Source: Pseudomarimonas salicorniae
GTDB taxonomy: Bacteria; Pseudomonadota; Gammaproteobacteria; Xanthomonadales; Xanthomonadaceae
Assembly: GCF_023156535.1 (NCBI RefSeq)
Contig: NZ_JALNMH010000003.1
Span: forward strand, 124,001-188,000
Length of the DNA stretch: 64,000 nt
Direction of reading: 5' to 3'
Position numbers and translations under genes: made by a program. Below, one piece after another: positions 27,575-36,836 of the stretch (position 1 is the stretch's first letter; every line of letters starts with the position of its first letter). Under the pieces are notes generated by a model. The model saw only the letters and a program-made list of their open reading frames with translations, searched no databases and had not been told where the DNA came from.

Positions 27575-30500
27575 GGCGCGCGCCTGAGCGCCGCGCGCAG
27601 CTCGCGGGACAGATCGAGGCGGGCCAGGGCCCGGCCGGCCGCCGGCGCGGCGCCGCTGCTGCGGGTGGCGGCCACCAGCTGGTCGAGCGAGTCGCGGACG
27701 TCCTCGTCGGTGGTGTAGTGGTAAAGGATCTCGGTCTCGTAGCGCTCGGCACCGGTCGGGGTCTCGAACAGGCTTCGGTAGTCGGCCTCGATGCGGTCGC
27801 TCGCGGTGCCCTCGGGATAGAGGCTGGCGAACAGCGGCAGCGTGCCCCGCGGTGTCGGCGCCGCACGCGCCGCGCCATTCGACAGCGGTCGCTCAAGCAG
27901 GGCGCGGGCATTGACGATGCCGGCGCCGTAGGCGCGCGGTCGCCAGACGCGGGTGTCGGGGCACTGGACGCCTTCCGGGATGGTCTGGTCCGGTCGCCAG
28001 GCGGTCTCGGCCAGCGCGCGGCGCAGCTCGGCGGTGAGCTGGCCGCTGGCGACCAGGGCATCCAGCGCCGGACCACGATGATGAGCCAGCCACAGGGCGG
28101 CGACGCCGGCGGTGGTGCCGGTGGCAAAGGTGGTGCCCTTGCCCATCTCGATGACGAAGTCGTCCTTGTCGAAGGTGGCCCGCCAGACCGCCTCGCCCGG
28201 GGCAGCGATGTCGACCGCGCTGCCCAGCGAGGCGCCGCGCCACAGCGCGCAGCTGGGATTGACCGCGGTCACCGCGATGGTCTCATCGAAGCGCGCCGGC
28301 CAGACCACGGTCTTGACCTGGTTGCCGGCCGCGGCCAGCAGCGGGATGCCCTTCTTCTCCAGCGCCCGGACCGCCTTGTGCAGGGCCCGCGAGGGCGGCC
28401 CACCCATGGCCAGCGAGACCATCCGGATGTCGCCGCGACGACCCTCGGCGATGTCGTTCAGCGCCTTGACCAGGCGCTCGCTGTTGAATACGACTACCGA
28501 CTCATGCACCCGCAGCGGCACCAGACGCGCGCCCTGGGCGACACCGGTGACGCAGCGGTCTCTGTTCTCCAACTCGCTCGAACAGCCGGGCGGGCTGATG
28601 ATGACGCTGGAGGCAGCGGTGCCGTGCCCGGGGTTGTGCAGGAAGCCCTCGGTGCGCGGATCGAAGGCATCGCCCTCCCCGCTCATGTAGTTCCAGTCGT
28701 GATCCAGGTCCAGCGGGCCGGTGCGCGCGGCGGCATCCAGCCAGCTTTCCGGGTGCAGGGTGTAGCCGGTGTCGGGATGGCCGATCAGCACACCGGCGGC
28801 CTCCTGCCCGGCCTCGGCGCCGCTTTCCCGACGCAGCGCCCAGGCGGCGGGCACCTGGGTGTAGCGGTGGTTCCAGAGGTCGTCGTCCTTGGCGATGGGA
28901 TCGTCACCGCCGCCGCTGCTGCGCGCGCCGACCAGGTCCGGGTCCTCGTCGGGGACGGCAACGGTCAGCAGCGGCTCGGCGTAGACCGCGCCCAGCTCGG
29001 CGCCGGCGGCGTAGGCGTCGGAGAAGGCCTGGCCCACCGATTTGCTGTCGGTGCCGACGGGGCCGCGGGCGCTCAGCCGGTCGGCAGCCACCGCGAAGAC
29101 CGTGCCGCTGGCATCCAGGGCCTCGACCTCGGCGCAGGAAGGCTGGCCGGGGACGACGCACAGCGCCGGCCGCCCGATGACCCGGGCACGCAGGGTCTCG
29201 GCCTCGGTGGGCTCGGCGAAATGCAGCGCGATGCGCGGCTGCTCGAGCAGCGGGCGCGCGGCCAGCACGCGGACCTGGGTCCGGGCCGTGCTCCACTCGC
29301 TGAGCGGCCGGGTCTGCATGGCCCGCGGCAGCGCGGTGGCATGCTCGGCGATCAGCCGCGCCAGGTCGCTGCTGACGCAGGGCGGCTGGGCGCAATCGCT
29401 GCCGAGGCGCGACTTCGCCGAGCGGATGGCCTGCTGCTCGAAAACCCAGCCGGGAAACTCCTCGGTCGCGGCGATCACCATCAGCGTGTCATCGACATGG
29501 GCGCGCCCCGGCGGCACCGAGAAGACCGCCGGAATGGCCGGCGTGCGCGACTGTGCGGGCAGCTTTTCGGCGCGGCCGTCGGGGGGATAGGCGACGGCGA
29601 TGCTGCCATCCGAACTGAGGTCCAGCAGCACGAACCAGACGGCCTTGGGCGAGAGGTTCTCGATGTGCAGGAAGACGTTCTCGCCAGCGGCGACGCTGTC
29701 GGGCGCCGGCGATTCGCCGACGGTGGCGCTGCGCCCGATATGCAGTCGCACCGGCAGCCGCGAGGCAGGGTTGGAGAACGCGGCGATCGAGCGCCAGCGC
29801 GCCCAGTCGTGCAGCTGCCCGGCCAGCCGAGCCGCGGCATCGGGCTCATCGACGGCGACGGTGCGGGTCAGCAGGCTGCCGTCCTCGCCGACGATGCCGA
29901 GGAAGCCACCCTTGGCCACCACACGCAGATTCGCCGAACAATCGACCAGGGCCAGCGAGGGCAGCTTGGCGACCTCCTCGCGGACGGCCGCGGCGAGCTC
30001 ATCCGGCAGCGAAGCCTCGATCTGCACGCGGGTCGCCTCGGCACCGAAGGCCCCGGCGATCAGGCGGGCGCGCGAGTGCGGCGCGATCTCGGCCGGCGCT
30101 GACAGCCGCGCCGTGGCCCGGGCACCCACCACATCGGTGACCGTGGCCTCGGCCACCGCGCGGGCCGCCGTGAAATCGTTGGTGCCGGGCGGGAAGATCT
30201 CGACCCGGGTGCCGGCAAGCAATCCGGAGGGCGCGCCGCCCTGCAGCACGACCTCACGCTCGCCCTTGGGCTCGGCCAGCACGTAGGGCGCGGTCGGCAC
30301 TACCGTCACCCCGAATACCGCCCGCTCCAGCCCGCCACCCTCGAAGCGCGGATGCTGCCGCGGGAAACGCGCGCTGACCCGGGCGCTGACCTGGTCTTCC
30401 AGCGAACGGTAGTTGGACAGGGTCTGCGAAGACAGCACGCTGACCAGGGCGTGGGTCAATGCGCCGTAGGTTTCCCCATTCTCGAACACGGTCTCGTAGG

Positions 30501-31188
30501 CGTATTCGTCGGGCTGCGCGCCGGCAATGGTGGCGATCTCGGGCAGCCGGTCGGACAGCGCACTGGCGTCGGTCTGCGCGATCGGCTCAAGACCGCGATC
30601 AACAAAGCGCCGCGTGGCGACGGACGAGAAGCGGGTATTGGTGCCGGAGTGGCAGGAATCCGAGATGAAGGTCAGCAGCGGCGTCCTCGCCGAGATCGCC
30701 GCCAGACGCTGGCCCAGCTCGTCGTCGCGGATGTCGCCCGCGCCGTCAAGGCTGGCGTCATGCGGCACCAGGGTCTCGTCGAGGCCGTCGGTTTCGTCTC
30801 CGTCCTGGTCACGCACGACCGAGCCGTGTCCGGAATAGTAGACGGCCACCACGTCGCCCTCGCGGCTGCGCTCGGCCAGCGCATCCAGCGCGGCGAGGAT
30901 GCCGGCGCGGGTGGCTTCTTCATCGACCAGACGCACGATATCGGTGAAGCCGAAGGTCTCATTGCCGAACAGCGAGGCCATGATGGCGACGTCATTGGAC
31001 GGCCCGTTGAGGTCGCTGATGCCGTCATCGGCGTAGTTGCCGACGCCGATCAGCAGCGCGCGTCGGGTCGGCGTGGTCTCGGCCGGCGGCGCCGGCTGGG
31101 TGCCGGGATCCGGCGGCTGGGCCTCGGAATGGCAGCCGGGCATGGCCAGCGCCAGGAATGTCAGTACCAGGACAATGCTTCGCTTCAT
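27571..31188 (-). CDS. Caspase-like / DUF4384-like / subtilase-like fusion lipoprotein
   Basis: 1205 residues. The N-terminus (IVLVLTFLALAMPGC) is a probable lipoprotein signal with an atypical lipobox and Cys19 as anchor. Residues 42-290 are a caspase-like domain: RRALLIGVGNYAD, VAVYYSGHG (His121) and LTFISDSCHSG (Cys179), both catalytic residues present. About 490-570 resembles DUF4384 (ENVFLHIENLSPKAVWFVLL). About 780-1085 is a subtilase (S8) domain with Asp806 (GHPDTGY), His855 (NPGHGTAASS) and oxyanion Asn956 (AAAGNQ). At the nucleophile position the usual GTSxA is GTTFATGTTAG, so Thr1020 (codon ACC, 28129-28131) replaces Ser. It may be inactive, a binding module, or a threonine variant. 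It is first in a translationally coupled operon with the two downstream exported proteins. Such a pairing of two protease folds in one chain is unusual. Confidence 0.85.
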   Translation of the reverse strand: MKRSIVLVLTFLALAMPGCHSEAQPPDPGTQPAPPAETTPTRRALLIGVGNYADDGISDLNGPSNDVAIMASLFGNETFGFTDIVRLVDEEATRAGILAALDALAERSREGDVVAVYYSGHGSVVRDQDGDETDGLDETLVPHDASLDGAGDIRDDELGQRLAAISARTPLLTFISDSCHSGTNTRFSSVATRRFVDRGLEPIAQTDASALSDRLPEIATIAGAQPDEYAYETVFENGETYGALTHALVSVLSSQTLSNYRSLEDQVSARVSARFPRQHPRFEGGGLERAVFGVTVVPTAPYVLAEPKGEREVVLQGGAPSGLLAGTRVEIFPPGTNDFTAARAVAEATVTDVVGARATARLSAPAEIAPHSRARLIAGAFGAEATRVQIEASLPDELAAAVREEVAKLPSLALVDCSANLRVVAKGGFLGIVGEDGSLLTRTVAVDEPDAAARLAGQLHDWARWRSIAAFSNPASRLPVRLHIGRSATVGESPAPDSVAAGENVFLHIENLSPKAVWFVLLDLSSDGSIAVAYPPDGRAEKLPAQSRTPAIPAVFSVPPGRAHVDDTLMVIAATEEFPGWVFEQQAIRSAKSRLGSDCAQPPCVSSDLARLIAEHATALPRAMQTRPLSEWSTARTQVRVLAARPLLEQPRIALHFAEPTEAETLRARVIGRPALCVVPGQPSCAEVEALDASGTVFAVAADRLSARGPVGTDSKSVGQAFSDAYAAGAELGAVYAEPLLTVAVPDEDPDLVGARSSGGGDDPIAKDDDLWNHRYTQVPAAWALRRESGAEAGQEAAGVLIGHPDTGYTLHPESWLDAAARTGPLDLDHDWNYMSGEGDAFDPRTEGFLHNPGHGTAASSVIISPPGCSSELENRDRCVTGVAQGARLVPLRVHESVVVFNSERLVKALNDIAEGRRGDIRMVSLAMGGPPSRALHKAVRALEKKGIPLLAAAGNQVKTVVWPARFDETIAVTAVNPSCALWRGASLGSAVDIAAPGEAVWRATFDKDDFVIEMGKGTTFATGTTAGVAALWLAHHRGPALDALVASGQLTAELRRALAETAWRPDQTIPEGVQCPDTRVWRPRAYGAGIVNARALLERPLSNGAARAAPTPRGTLPLFASLYPEGTASDRIEADYRSLFETPTGAERYETEILYHYTTDEDVRDSLDQLVAATRSSGAAPAAGRALARLDLSRELRAALRRAP

Positions 31189-31891
31189 GATGCGTCACCC
31201 CCGAAAGGCCGCCCCCGAAAGGGCGTTGCTGTCGGCCTGGCGATCTCGGACCTGTGGCCCACGCTCCTGGCGTATCGCCCGGCGTTGGCGAGGGAACCCC
31301 TGGTGTGAGCGCTACGTCCAGTGCGGCACCACGTCCGTGGCAGGTGGCCGATGTCGGGGCCTGCGCATCCGGCGCCGTGGGCCGCCCGGTGGACCCGGAC
31401 GCTTGCCTCCGGGAACTACGCCCCGCAAGCGCTCTCGCACTTCCTCGCCCGAAGTGCGATTCCAGCATGCGCCTCATCGCGGCCCGGCAAAAGAGCGTTC
31501 CAATTGGTCGATTCTATTGGCTTTGAAGTCACGAACAGGCAGATCAATCGAAGTGACGGTCTGCGGCTCTATACACCCACTTTCAGCATTCAGCTCAATC
31601 GTTTCGCTGATGTTCGCTTGGCGAGCAACTGCGTCGGAACACGGGCCGTTTGCGCGGGTTTCTCGAAAAACGGAGCAACCGGGAGCCGTTCGTCGGAAAC
31701 TTCGCCTTGTCGGCCGCCGTCACGGCAGCCGACCAAGCATCCGGCGTTCCGGCGCATGGGAAGGCAGCGACGCCCGGTGAGCGCGGCCGGAGAATCACTC
31801 AAGGGGTGAGAGCGGCATGCCCACATCCCCACACTCCCCTGCGCCCCTGTGGTGCGGCGAGGGCGCTCAGCGCAGCGCCACGACGATCTGG
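31189..31891. other. Intergenic region upstream of the caspase operon
   Basis: About 700 bp between the caspase operon start and the stop of the GGDEF/EAL gene. It must hold the operon promoter. An inverted CCGGACGC/GCGTCCGG-like motif lies around 31390. Between 31500 and 31720 the base composition is less GC-rich than the surroundings, but no frame yields a recognisable protein. No repeats of families A, B or C are present. Confidence 0.5.
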
Positions 31892-34612
31892 CTAGACGTG
31901 CCCGGAGATGGCGCCGGCATCGGCGGACAACCACCGCGCGGCGAACTCCTCGGGAGGAACCGGCCGGCCGAGCAGATAGCCCTGCAGGAGGTCACAGCCC
32001 ATGCCGGGCAGCACGCTGCGCTGTTGCTCGGTCTCGACGCCTTCGGCGACGACTTCCAGGTCCAGCACCTTGGCCATGGAGATGATCATTTCAACCAGGG
32101 CGCGCTGGCGGGCATCGGTGCAGAGCTCACTGAGGAAGATGCGATCGAGCTTGATGATGTCGGCGGGCACCCGGGTCAGGTGGACGAGCGATGAGAATCC
32201 GGTTCCGAAGTCGTCGAGCGCGACGCGGACGCCGCTGTCACGCAGACTGGCAATGTCCTCGCGCACGCGCGGAAGCTCGCTGGCGGCCACCGACTCGAGG
32301 ATCTCGACCTCGAGCCTCGAGGCCGACAGTCGGTACTTCCCGAGGGTTGTCCTCACGCGGGCCGGCACCGGCGTCCGTTCGAACTGCACGGGCGAGAAAT
32401 TGATCGAGACCGGAAAGGCCCGGTAGCCCTGCTGGTCCCACTCATGCATCTGCGCACAGGCGCGATCCAGGACCCACTCGCCCAGCCAGGTCCCGAGGCC
32501 CATCTCGTCAAGCAGGTCGATGAACTGGCCCGGCATCACCAGCCCGCGGCGGGGTGACTGCCAGCGCAGCAAGGCCTCGGCGCCGGCCAGGCGACCCGTA
32601 CGTGCGTGGAACTTCGGCTGGTAGTGAAGCAGCAGCTGCCCGCCACCGACAGCCTCGCGCAACTCCTGGCTGAGCTCGAAGCGTTCCCGGGTCAATGCGC
32701 TGATATTGCTGGTGTAGAAGCAGAAGTCACCGATCTCCCGCCGCTTCGACTCGTACATGGCCTCATCGGCCATCTTCAGCAGCTCTTCGTGACTCGAGGC
32801 ATTCTCGGGATAGAGCGCGATGCCGATGCTGGCCGGCGCCACCAGCTGGCGGTCTCCCAGCTGGAAAGGCTCGGCAAGGATGCGGCTGAGATCACGTGCC
32901 ATGCGGTCGACCGTGAAGTAGGCGGTATCGCGGGCCAGACCGGGGACCAGCACCACGAACTCATCGCCGCCCAACCGGGCCACGGTATCGCTCTGGCGCA
33001 TGCGACTTCGCAGGCGCTGCGCATACTCGACCAGCAGGCTGTCTCCCCGGGAATGTCCAAGCGAATCATTGACCTGCTTGAAGCCGTCGAGGTCGATGAA
33101 GAGCAGCGCCACGCTGGTACCGGAGCGGTCGGCATGGGCGATGGACTGTTCCATCCGATCCTGGAGCAGGTGGCGGTTCGGCAGGCCCGTCAGCGAATCG
33201 TAGTGCGCCTGCTTGAAGAGCATGCGTTCACGGGCGATGCTCGATGCGCCGATCGCAACGCGATCGGCGAGACTGCGCCCGGCTTGGAAGATGTCGGCCA
33301 GGTGCTGCGGGGCCTGGGCGAAACCGAGCAGCAGGAGGCTGTCGAGGCGACCGCCGACGTAGGCAGGAAACACGCAAAGAAGCGAAAGCGCTGCCTCGCC
33401 GAGCGCTTCCCGGCTGGCAGGCGACAAGAGGTCGGGGTCCACCTCCTTGCCGCCGCCTGCGACCCGCAGTGAGGAGACTTCATGCGCGTCGAGGGCAATC
33501 CGCCGCAAACCAGGGGATTCGCCTCCGGCCGGCGCGAACAGGACACCCGACCCGTCCTCGTCGACCACCACCAAGCCCGGCCTGGCCGCGGGAATGGCCC
33601 TGCCGACGCCTTGCAGGAGCGTCTCGACCACCGGCTCGCGCTCGGAGGAGGCCAGGATGGCCCGGTCGAGCCGCGAGAGCAGTTCGAACATGTGGAACTT
33701 CCGCTCGATGTTCGAAGCCATCCCGTCGAAGGCCTGACCGAGCTGGCCGAACTCGTCAGCGCCTGCCACATGGGCCCGCGCCGACAGCTCGCCTGCCGCC
33801 AGTCGCCGGGCGCTGGCCTGCAACCGGTCCAGCGGCTCCATCTGCTGCCTGATCTGGTTGATCGCAAGCGCTGCCGCGAGAGCGATCGCGAGGATCACGA
33901 CCGCGGTGAATGCCAGGCGGAAACGTGTCAGGTTCTCGAGCGCGAGTCGCTTCGGAGTCGCCACCATGACCACGAACCCCGGACTGTCCAGCGTCGGCAG
34001 ATAGCGCGCATGCCAGAAACCGAGCAGATAGTCCGTGCCGCGGAAGCGATGCTCGCTGACCACCTGGTTGATCGTGCTGCTGGCGGATGGAACCACCGCC
34101 CCGTCGAGACGGGCCATATCCGGGGAGCAATGCAGCACTTCCCGTTGCGTGCTGAACACGCAGAAGTGCTCGGGAACGAAATCGTTGTTCCAGAAGGTCT
34201 GCGCGTCGACCCTCGCTGCGAGTCGGCCTTGCTCACCGGGCAGGGTGCGCAGGAGCTCCGGGGCCTGCCCCTCAGTCAGCCTCAGGCGATACGGGGCGTC
34301 CTGCATGGCCGCCGTCACCACATGCGGTTCCAGCGCCATATGACTGAAACCGGAGACCGCGTCCGGTACGGCACCAGCGCTCTGCTCGAGGGAGAGGTCC
34401 AGGCGTCCGGCGTGCCGGTTGAGGCTCTCGACCAGACTCATGCCATAGGCTTTGCCGTCGCGGGTAAGCTGGTGGTGGGCCGCGTCGATCAGCAGCTCGC
34501 CCACGACCTGGTGCGAGTACCAGGCCAAACCCGCGATCGGGAGCAGCGCCGCCAGCAGAAACCGGGTGAACAGGCGGCGACCCACTCGACTTTGCAGATG
34601 GGGCTGCAGCAA
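31892..34612 (-). CDS. Membrane GGDEF/EAL protein (c-di-GMP turnover)
   Basis: 906 residues. One helix at about 14-32 (LFTRFLLAALLPIAGLAWY), a periplasmic sensor region of about 200 residues, a second helix (LAFTAVVILAIALAAALAIN) near 235-255, then a HAMP-like linker and a GAF-like stretch, GGDEF at about 480-640 and EAL at about 650-895. GGDEF is intact (RLGGDEF) with RQSD five residues upstream as the inhibitory site. The EAL domain keeps AEALLRW, DDFGTGFSS and EGVETEQQ, so both cyclase and phosphodiesterase activity are possible; the net direction cannot be told from sequence. The start codon is TTG at 34612 directly after an in-frame stop; GTG at 34585 is an alternative. It is followed on the right by an unrelated minor pseudopilin gene. 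Confidence 0.88.
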   Translation of the reverse strand: MLQPHLQSRVGRRLFTRFLLAALLPIAGLAWYSHQVVGELLIDAAHHQLTRDGKAYGMSLVESLNRHAGRLDLSLEQSAGAVPDAVSGFSHMALEPHVVTAAMQDAPYRLRLTEGQAPELLRTLPGEQGRLAARVDAQTFWNNDFVPEHFCVFSTQREVLHCSPDMARLDGAVVPSASSTINQVVSEHRFRGTDYLLGFWHARYLPTLDSPGFVVMVATPKRLALENLTRFRLAFTAVVILAIALAAALAINQIRQQMEPLDRLQASARRLAAGELSARAHVAGADEFGQLGQAFDGMASNIERKFHMFELLSRLDRAILASSEREPVVETLLQGVGRAIPAARPGLVVVDEDGSGVLFAPAGGESPGLRRIALDAHEVSSLRVAGGGKEVDPDLLSPASREALGEAALSLLCVFPAYVGGRLDSLLLLGFAQAPQHLADIFQAGRSLADRVAIGASSIARERMLFKQAHYDSLTGLPNRHLLQDRMEQSIAHADRSGTSVALLFIDLDGFKQVNDSLGHSRGDSLLVEYAQRLRSRMRQSDTVARLGGDEFVVLVPGLARDTAYFTVDRMARDLSRILAEPFQLGDRQLVAPASIGIALYPENASSHEELLKMADEAMYESKRREIGDFCFYTSNISALTRERFELSQELREAVGGGQLLLHYQPKFHARTGRLAGAEALLRWQSPRRGLVMPGQFIDLLDEMGLGTWLGEWVLDRACAQMHEWDQQGYRAFPVSINFSPVQFERTPVPARVRTTLGKYRLSASRLEVEILESVAASELPRVREDIASLRDSGVRVALDDFGTGFSSLVHLTRVPADIIKLDRIFLSELCTDARQRALVEMIISMAKVLDLEVVAEGVETEQQRSVLPGMGCDLLQGYLLGRPVPPEEFAARWLSADAGAISGHV

Positions 34613-34773
34613 GGCCTAGCGTCCCGTCATGGCGTCACGGCACGGCGCTCGCCCGGCCCGCGCCAGCAAGGCCGACTCCGTCGTCCCGACCAAGGGCCGG
34701 CCCTGCCCTCTCCCCTCGGCTCGCCGCAGCGAGGAGCCCGACGATCTGCGCAAGCGGGGGCCAGGGCCGAACA

Positions 34774-35250
34774 TCAGTGGTCCTCTGCCCTGCCGATGAA
34801 GCTTCCGTTGCCGGCGCGGACGATATCGTCGCGGGCCTTGCGGGCGGTAAGCTGGGTTTGCGTCTCGCCGTCAGGTCCAGTGCTGTACAGATCGAAATCC
34901 CGATTCAGGGGATTGAGGTTCTTGTCCCTGCGCACCTTGCCTGTGGGTGGAGGGGGCTTCACGGCAATGGCGAGATAGCGGTAAGGCCTGCCCCAGGGGT
35001 CGATCAGGGGCGGATTGCCGGGCAGGTCGTCCAGGGTCGGGGGCCATCGGCCCAGCACCGTTCTGCGCCGCTCGAGCGCCATCGAGATCTCGGCGATATC
35101 AGCGACCGCGCGGCTGGTTCTCGCCTTGTCGACAGCATCGCGATACATGGGAACGGCAATCAGCGCGACAGCGGCCGCCGCTCCCAGGGCAAGCAGAAGC
35201 TCGATCAGGGTGAATGCCACCTGCCTCGATCGAAACCCTCGACTTGACAC
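34774..35250 (-). CDS. GspG-like pseudopilin (type IV pilin-like)
   Basis: 158 residues from a GTG at 35250 that is preceded by GGAGG with eight-base spacing; the frame is open further upstream but without pilin-like sequence. The 12-residue leader (SSRGFRSRQVA) is followed by the type IV prepilin N-terminal helix FTLIELLLALGAAAAVALIA; Glu5 is present. The residue before the cleavage site is Ala, not the usual Gly, which prepilin peptidase tolerates poorly to moderately. The C-terminal half has the GspG-type motifs DPWGRPYRYL and DFDLYSTGPDGE, which form the calcium-binding loop of major type II secretion pseudopilins. No other gsp genes are nearby, so this is an orphan. It may function with a system elsewhere in the genome. 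Confidence 0.78.
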   Translation of the reverse strand: MSSRGFRSRQVAFTLIELLLALGAAAAVALIAVPMYRDAVDKARTSRAVADIAEISMALERRRTVLGRWPPTLDDLPGNPPLIDPWGRPYRYLAIAVKPPPPTGKVRRDKNLNPLNRDFDLYSTGPDGETQTQLTARKARDDIVRAGNGSFIGRAEDH

Positions 35251-35435
35251 GCAGCCACCTCCAGAGGCCCCTCGCCCGGGGCCAGTTGCACGGCATGAGT
35301 GTAGGGCCACAGCGCCCCAAGCGGTACCTGCATCGTCGCGATCGTCCTGCGCGATATCCAAAGAGCAAAGTGCGCCCGAACTCGCCCCGACAAGCACGAG
35401 GCTATGCTGTGCCCTCCCTGCACTGGAGGCCTGCC

Positions 35436-36785
35436 ATGCGCGCCTGCCTGCTGATTCTCCTTGCGCTGATGACGACGAGCGCGGAGGCAATACCGGTCGT
35501 TCTGCACGATGTCACCCTGATTCCGATGGACAGCGAACGCAGCGTTCCCGGCCAGTCGGTGCTGGTCCGCAACGGCCGCATCGTCGAGATTGCCGAGGCG
35601 GCGAACTACGAGCCGCCGGCCGATGCTCTGCATGTGGAAGGCAAGGGCCGCTGGCTGATGCCGGGGTTGGCCGAGATGCACGCCCACATACCACCGGTGT
35701 CGCAGCAGGCCGCCCTGCGCCGTGTGCTGGAGCTGTTCGTCAGCCAGGGCGTGACCACGGCGCGGGGCGTGCTCGGCGAGCCCGGACACCTCGCTCTGCG
35801 CGATGAACTGGCGCGCGGTGAGCGCATCGGGCCGCGGCTGTTCACCTCGGGGCCCTCGCTCAACGGCAACAGCGTCAAGGACCCGCTGCAGGGCCGTGAG
35901 GCAGTGCTGGCGCAGAAGCAGGCCGGCTATGATCTGATCAAGCTGCATCCCGGCCTGTCCGCCGCGAGCTACCAGGCCATCATGGCCGCGGCGCGCGAAC
36001 AATCGATGCCGGTTACCGGCCACGTATCGGCCGAGGTCGGGCTGATGCAGGCGTTGCAGGAGGGCCAGCACTGCATCGAGCACCTCGACGACTATGTCCG
36101 CGCGCTGGCGCCGGACGACTCTCCGGCACGGACCGGCGACCCCGGCTTCTTCGGTCTGAATGCGGTCGCTGCTGCCGACGCCGCGCGGATCCCCCGCTTG
36201 GTCGCCGCCACCCACCAGGCCGGCACCGCGGTGACGCCGACCGAGACGCTGATGGTCAACCTGCTCGGCCGGACGCCGCTCGATGCGCTGCTGCAGCGCC
36301 CGGAGGTCCGCTACGTTCCTGCGTCGACACGGGAGCAGTGGCGCCGATCGGTGCAGGGCGCACGCAGCGAGCCCGGCTTCGATGCGGCCGCGGCGGAGCG
36401 CTTCCTGTCCCTGCGCCGGGACCTGCTGAAGGCGCTGCACGACGGCGGCGTGCCGGTGCTGCTGGGATCGGACGCGCCGCAGGTGTTCAACGTGCCGGGC
36501 TTTTCCAGCCATCGCGAGATGGCCCTGATGGTCGAGGCCGGCCTGACGCCGTACCAGGCCCTGCGCACCGGCACCGTGGTCGCGGCCGAACACCTTGGCG
36601 TCAGTCGCGAGCAGGGGCGGATCGCGGTCGGCCAGCGCGCCGACCTGGTCCTGCTCGCGGCCGATCCGCTTGAGGACATTGCCCACGCAAGCCGGATCGA
36701 AGGCGTGATGAGCGCGGGCCGCTGGTACGACCGCGCAGCGCTGGACGCCCTGCTGGCGCGGATCGAGGCCGAGGTCGCAGAGTAG
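35436..36785 (+). CDS. Secreted amidohydrolase-family protein
   Basis: 449 residues; the start at 35436 follows GGAGG at eight-base spacing. A short signal peptide (MRACLLILLALMTTSAEA) predicts periplasmic location. The metal-binding pattern of the amidohydrolase superfamily is visible: HAH at 82/84 in GLAEMHAHIPP, a Lys in DLIKLHPG that could carry carbamate, His in TGHVSAEVG, His in CIEHLDD and the late Asp in LLGSDAPQ. This gives the imidazolonepropionase-like group, which hydrolyses cyclic amides or dipeptide-like compounds; the natural substrate is unknown. The small beta-sandwich half is formed by both termini (VVLHDVTLIPMD; GQRADLVLLAADP). It is transcribed divergently from the pseudopilin and followed by the TerB-like gene after 51 bp. 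Confidence 0.85.
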   Translation: MRACLLILLALMTTSAEAIPVVLHDVTLIPMDSERSVPGQSVLVRNGRIVEIAEAANYEPPADALHVEGKGRWLMPGLAEMHAHIPPVSQQAALRRVLELFVSQGVTTARGVLGEPGHLALRDELARGERIGPRLFTSGPSLNGNSVKDPLQGREAVLAQKQAGYDLIKLHPGLSAASYQAIMAAAREQSMPVTGHVSAEVGLMQALQEGQHCIEHLDDYVRALAPDDSPARTGDPGFFGLNAVAAADAARIPRLVAATHQAGTAVTPTETLMVNLLGRTPLDALLQRPEVRYVPASTREQWRRSVQGARSEPGFDAAAAERFLSLRRDLLKALHDGGVPVLLGSDAPQVFNVPGFSSHREMALMVEAGLTPYQALRTGTVVAAEHLGVSREQGRIAVGQRADLVLLAADPLEDIAHASRIEGVMSAGRWYDRAALDALLARIEAEVAE

Positions 36786-36836
36786 GATGAACCGCCCTCA
36801 CCCGAGCTTGCCACGCGATCAGGAGACTCCATCCGC

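Noticed and set aside
27490-30102. Plus-strand open frame of 870 codons
   Set aside because: Antisense to the caspase-subtilase gene, whose protein motifs are clear on the minus strand.
31321-31809. Open frame of 162 codons upstream of the caspase operon
   Set aside because: No ribosome binding site or recognisable domain; composition drifts along its length.
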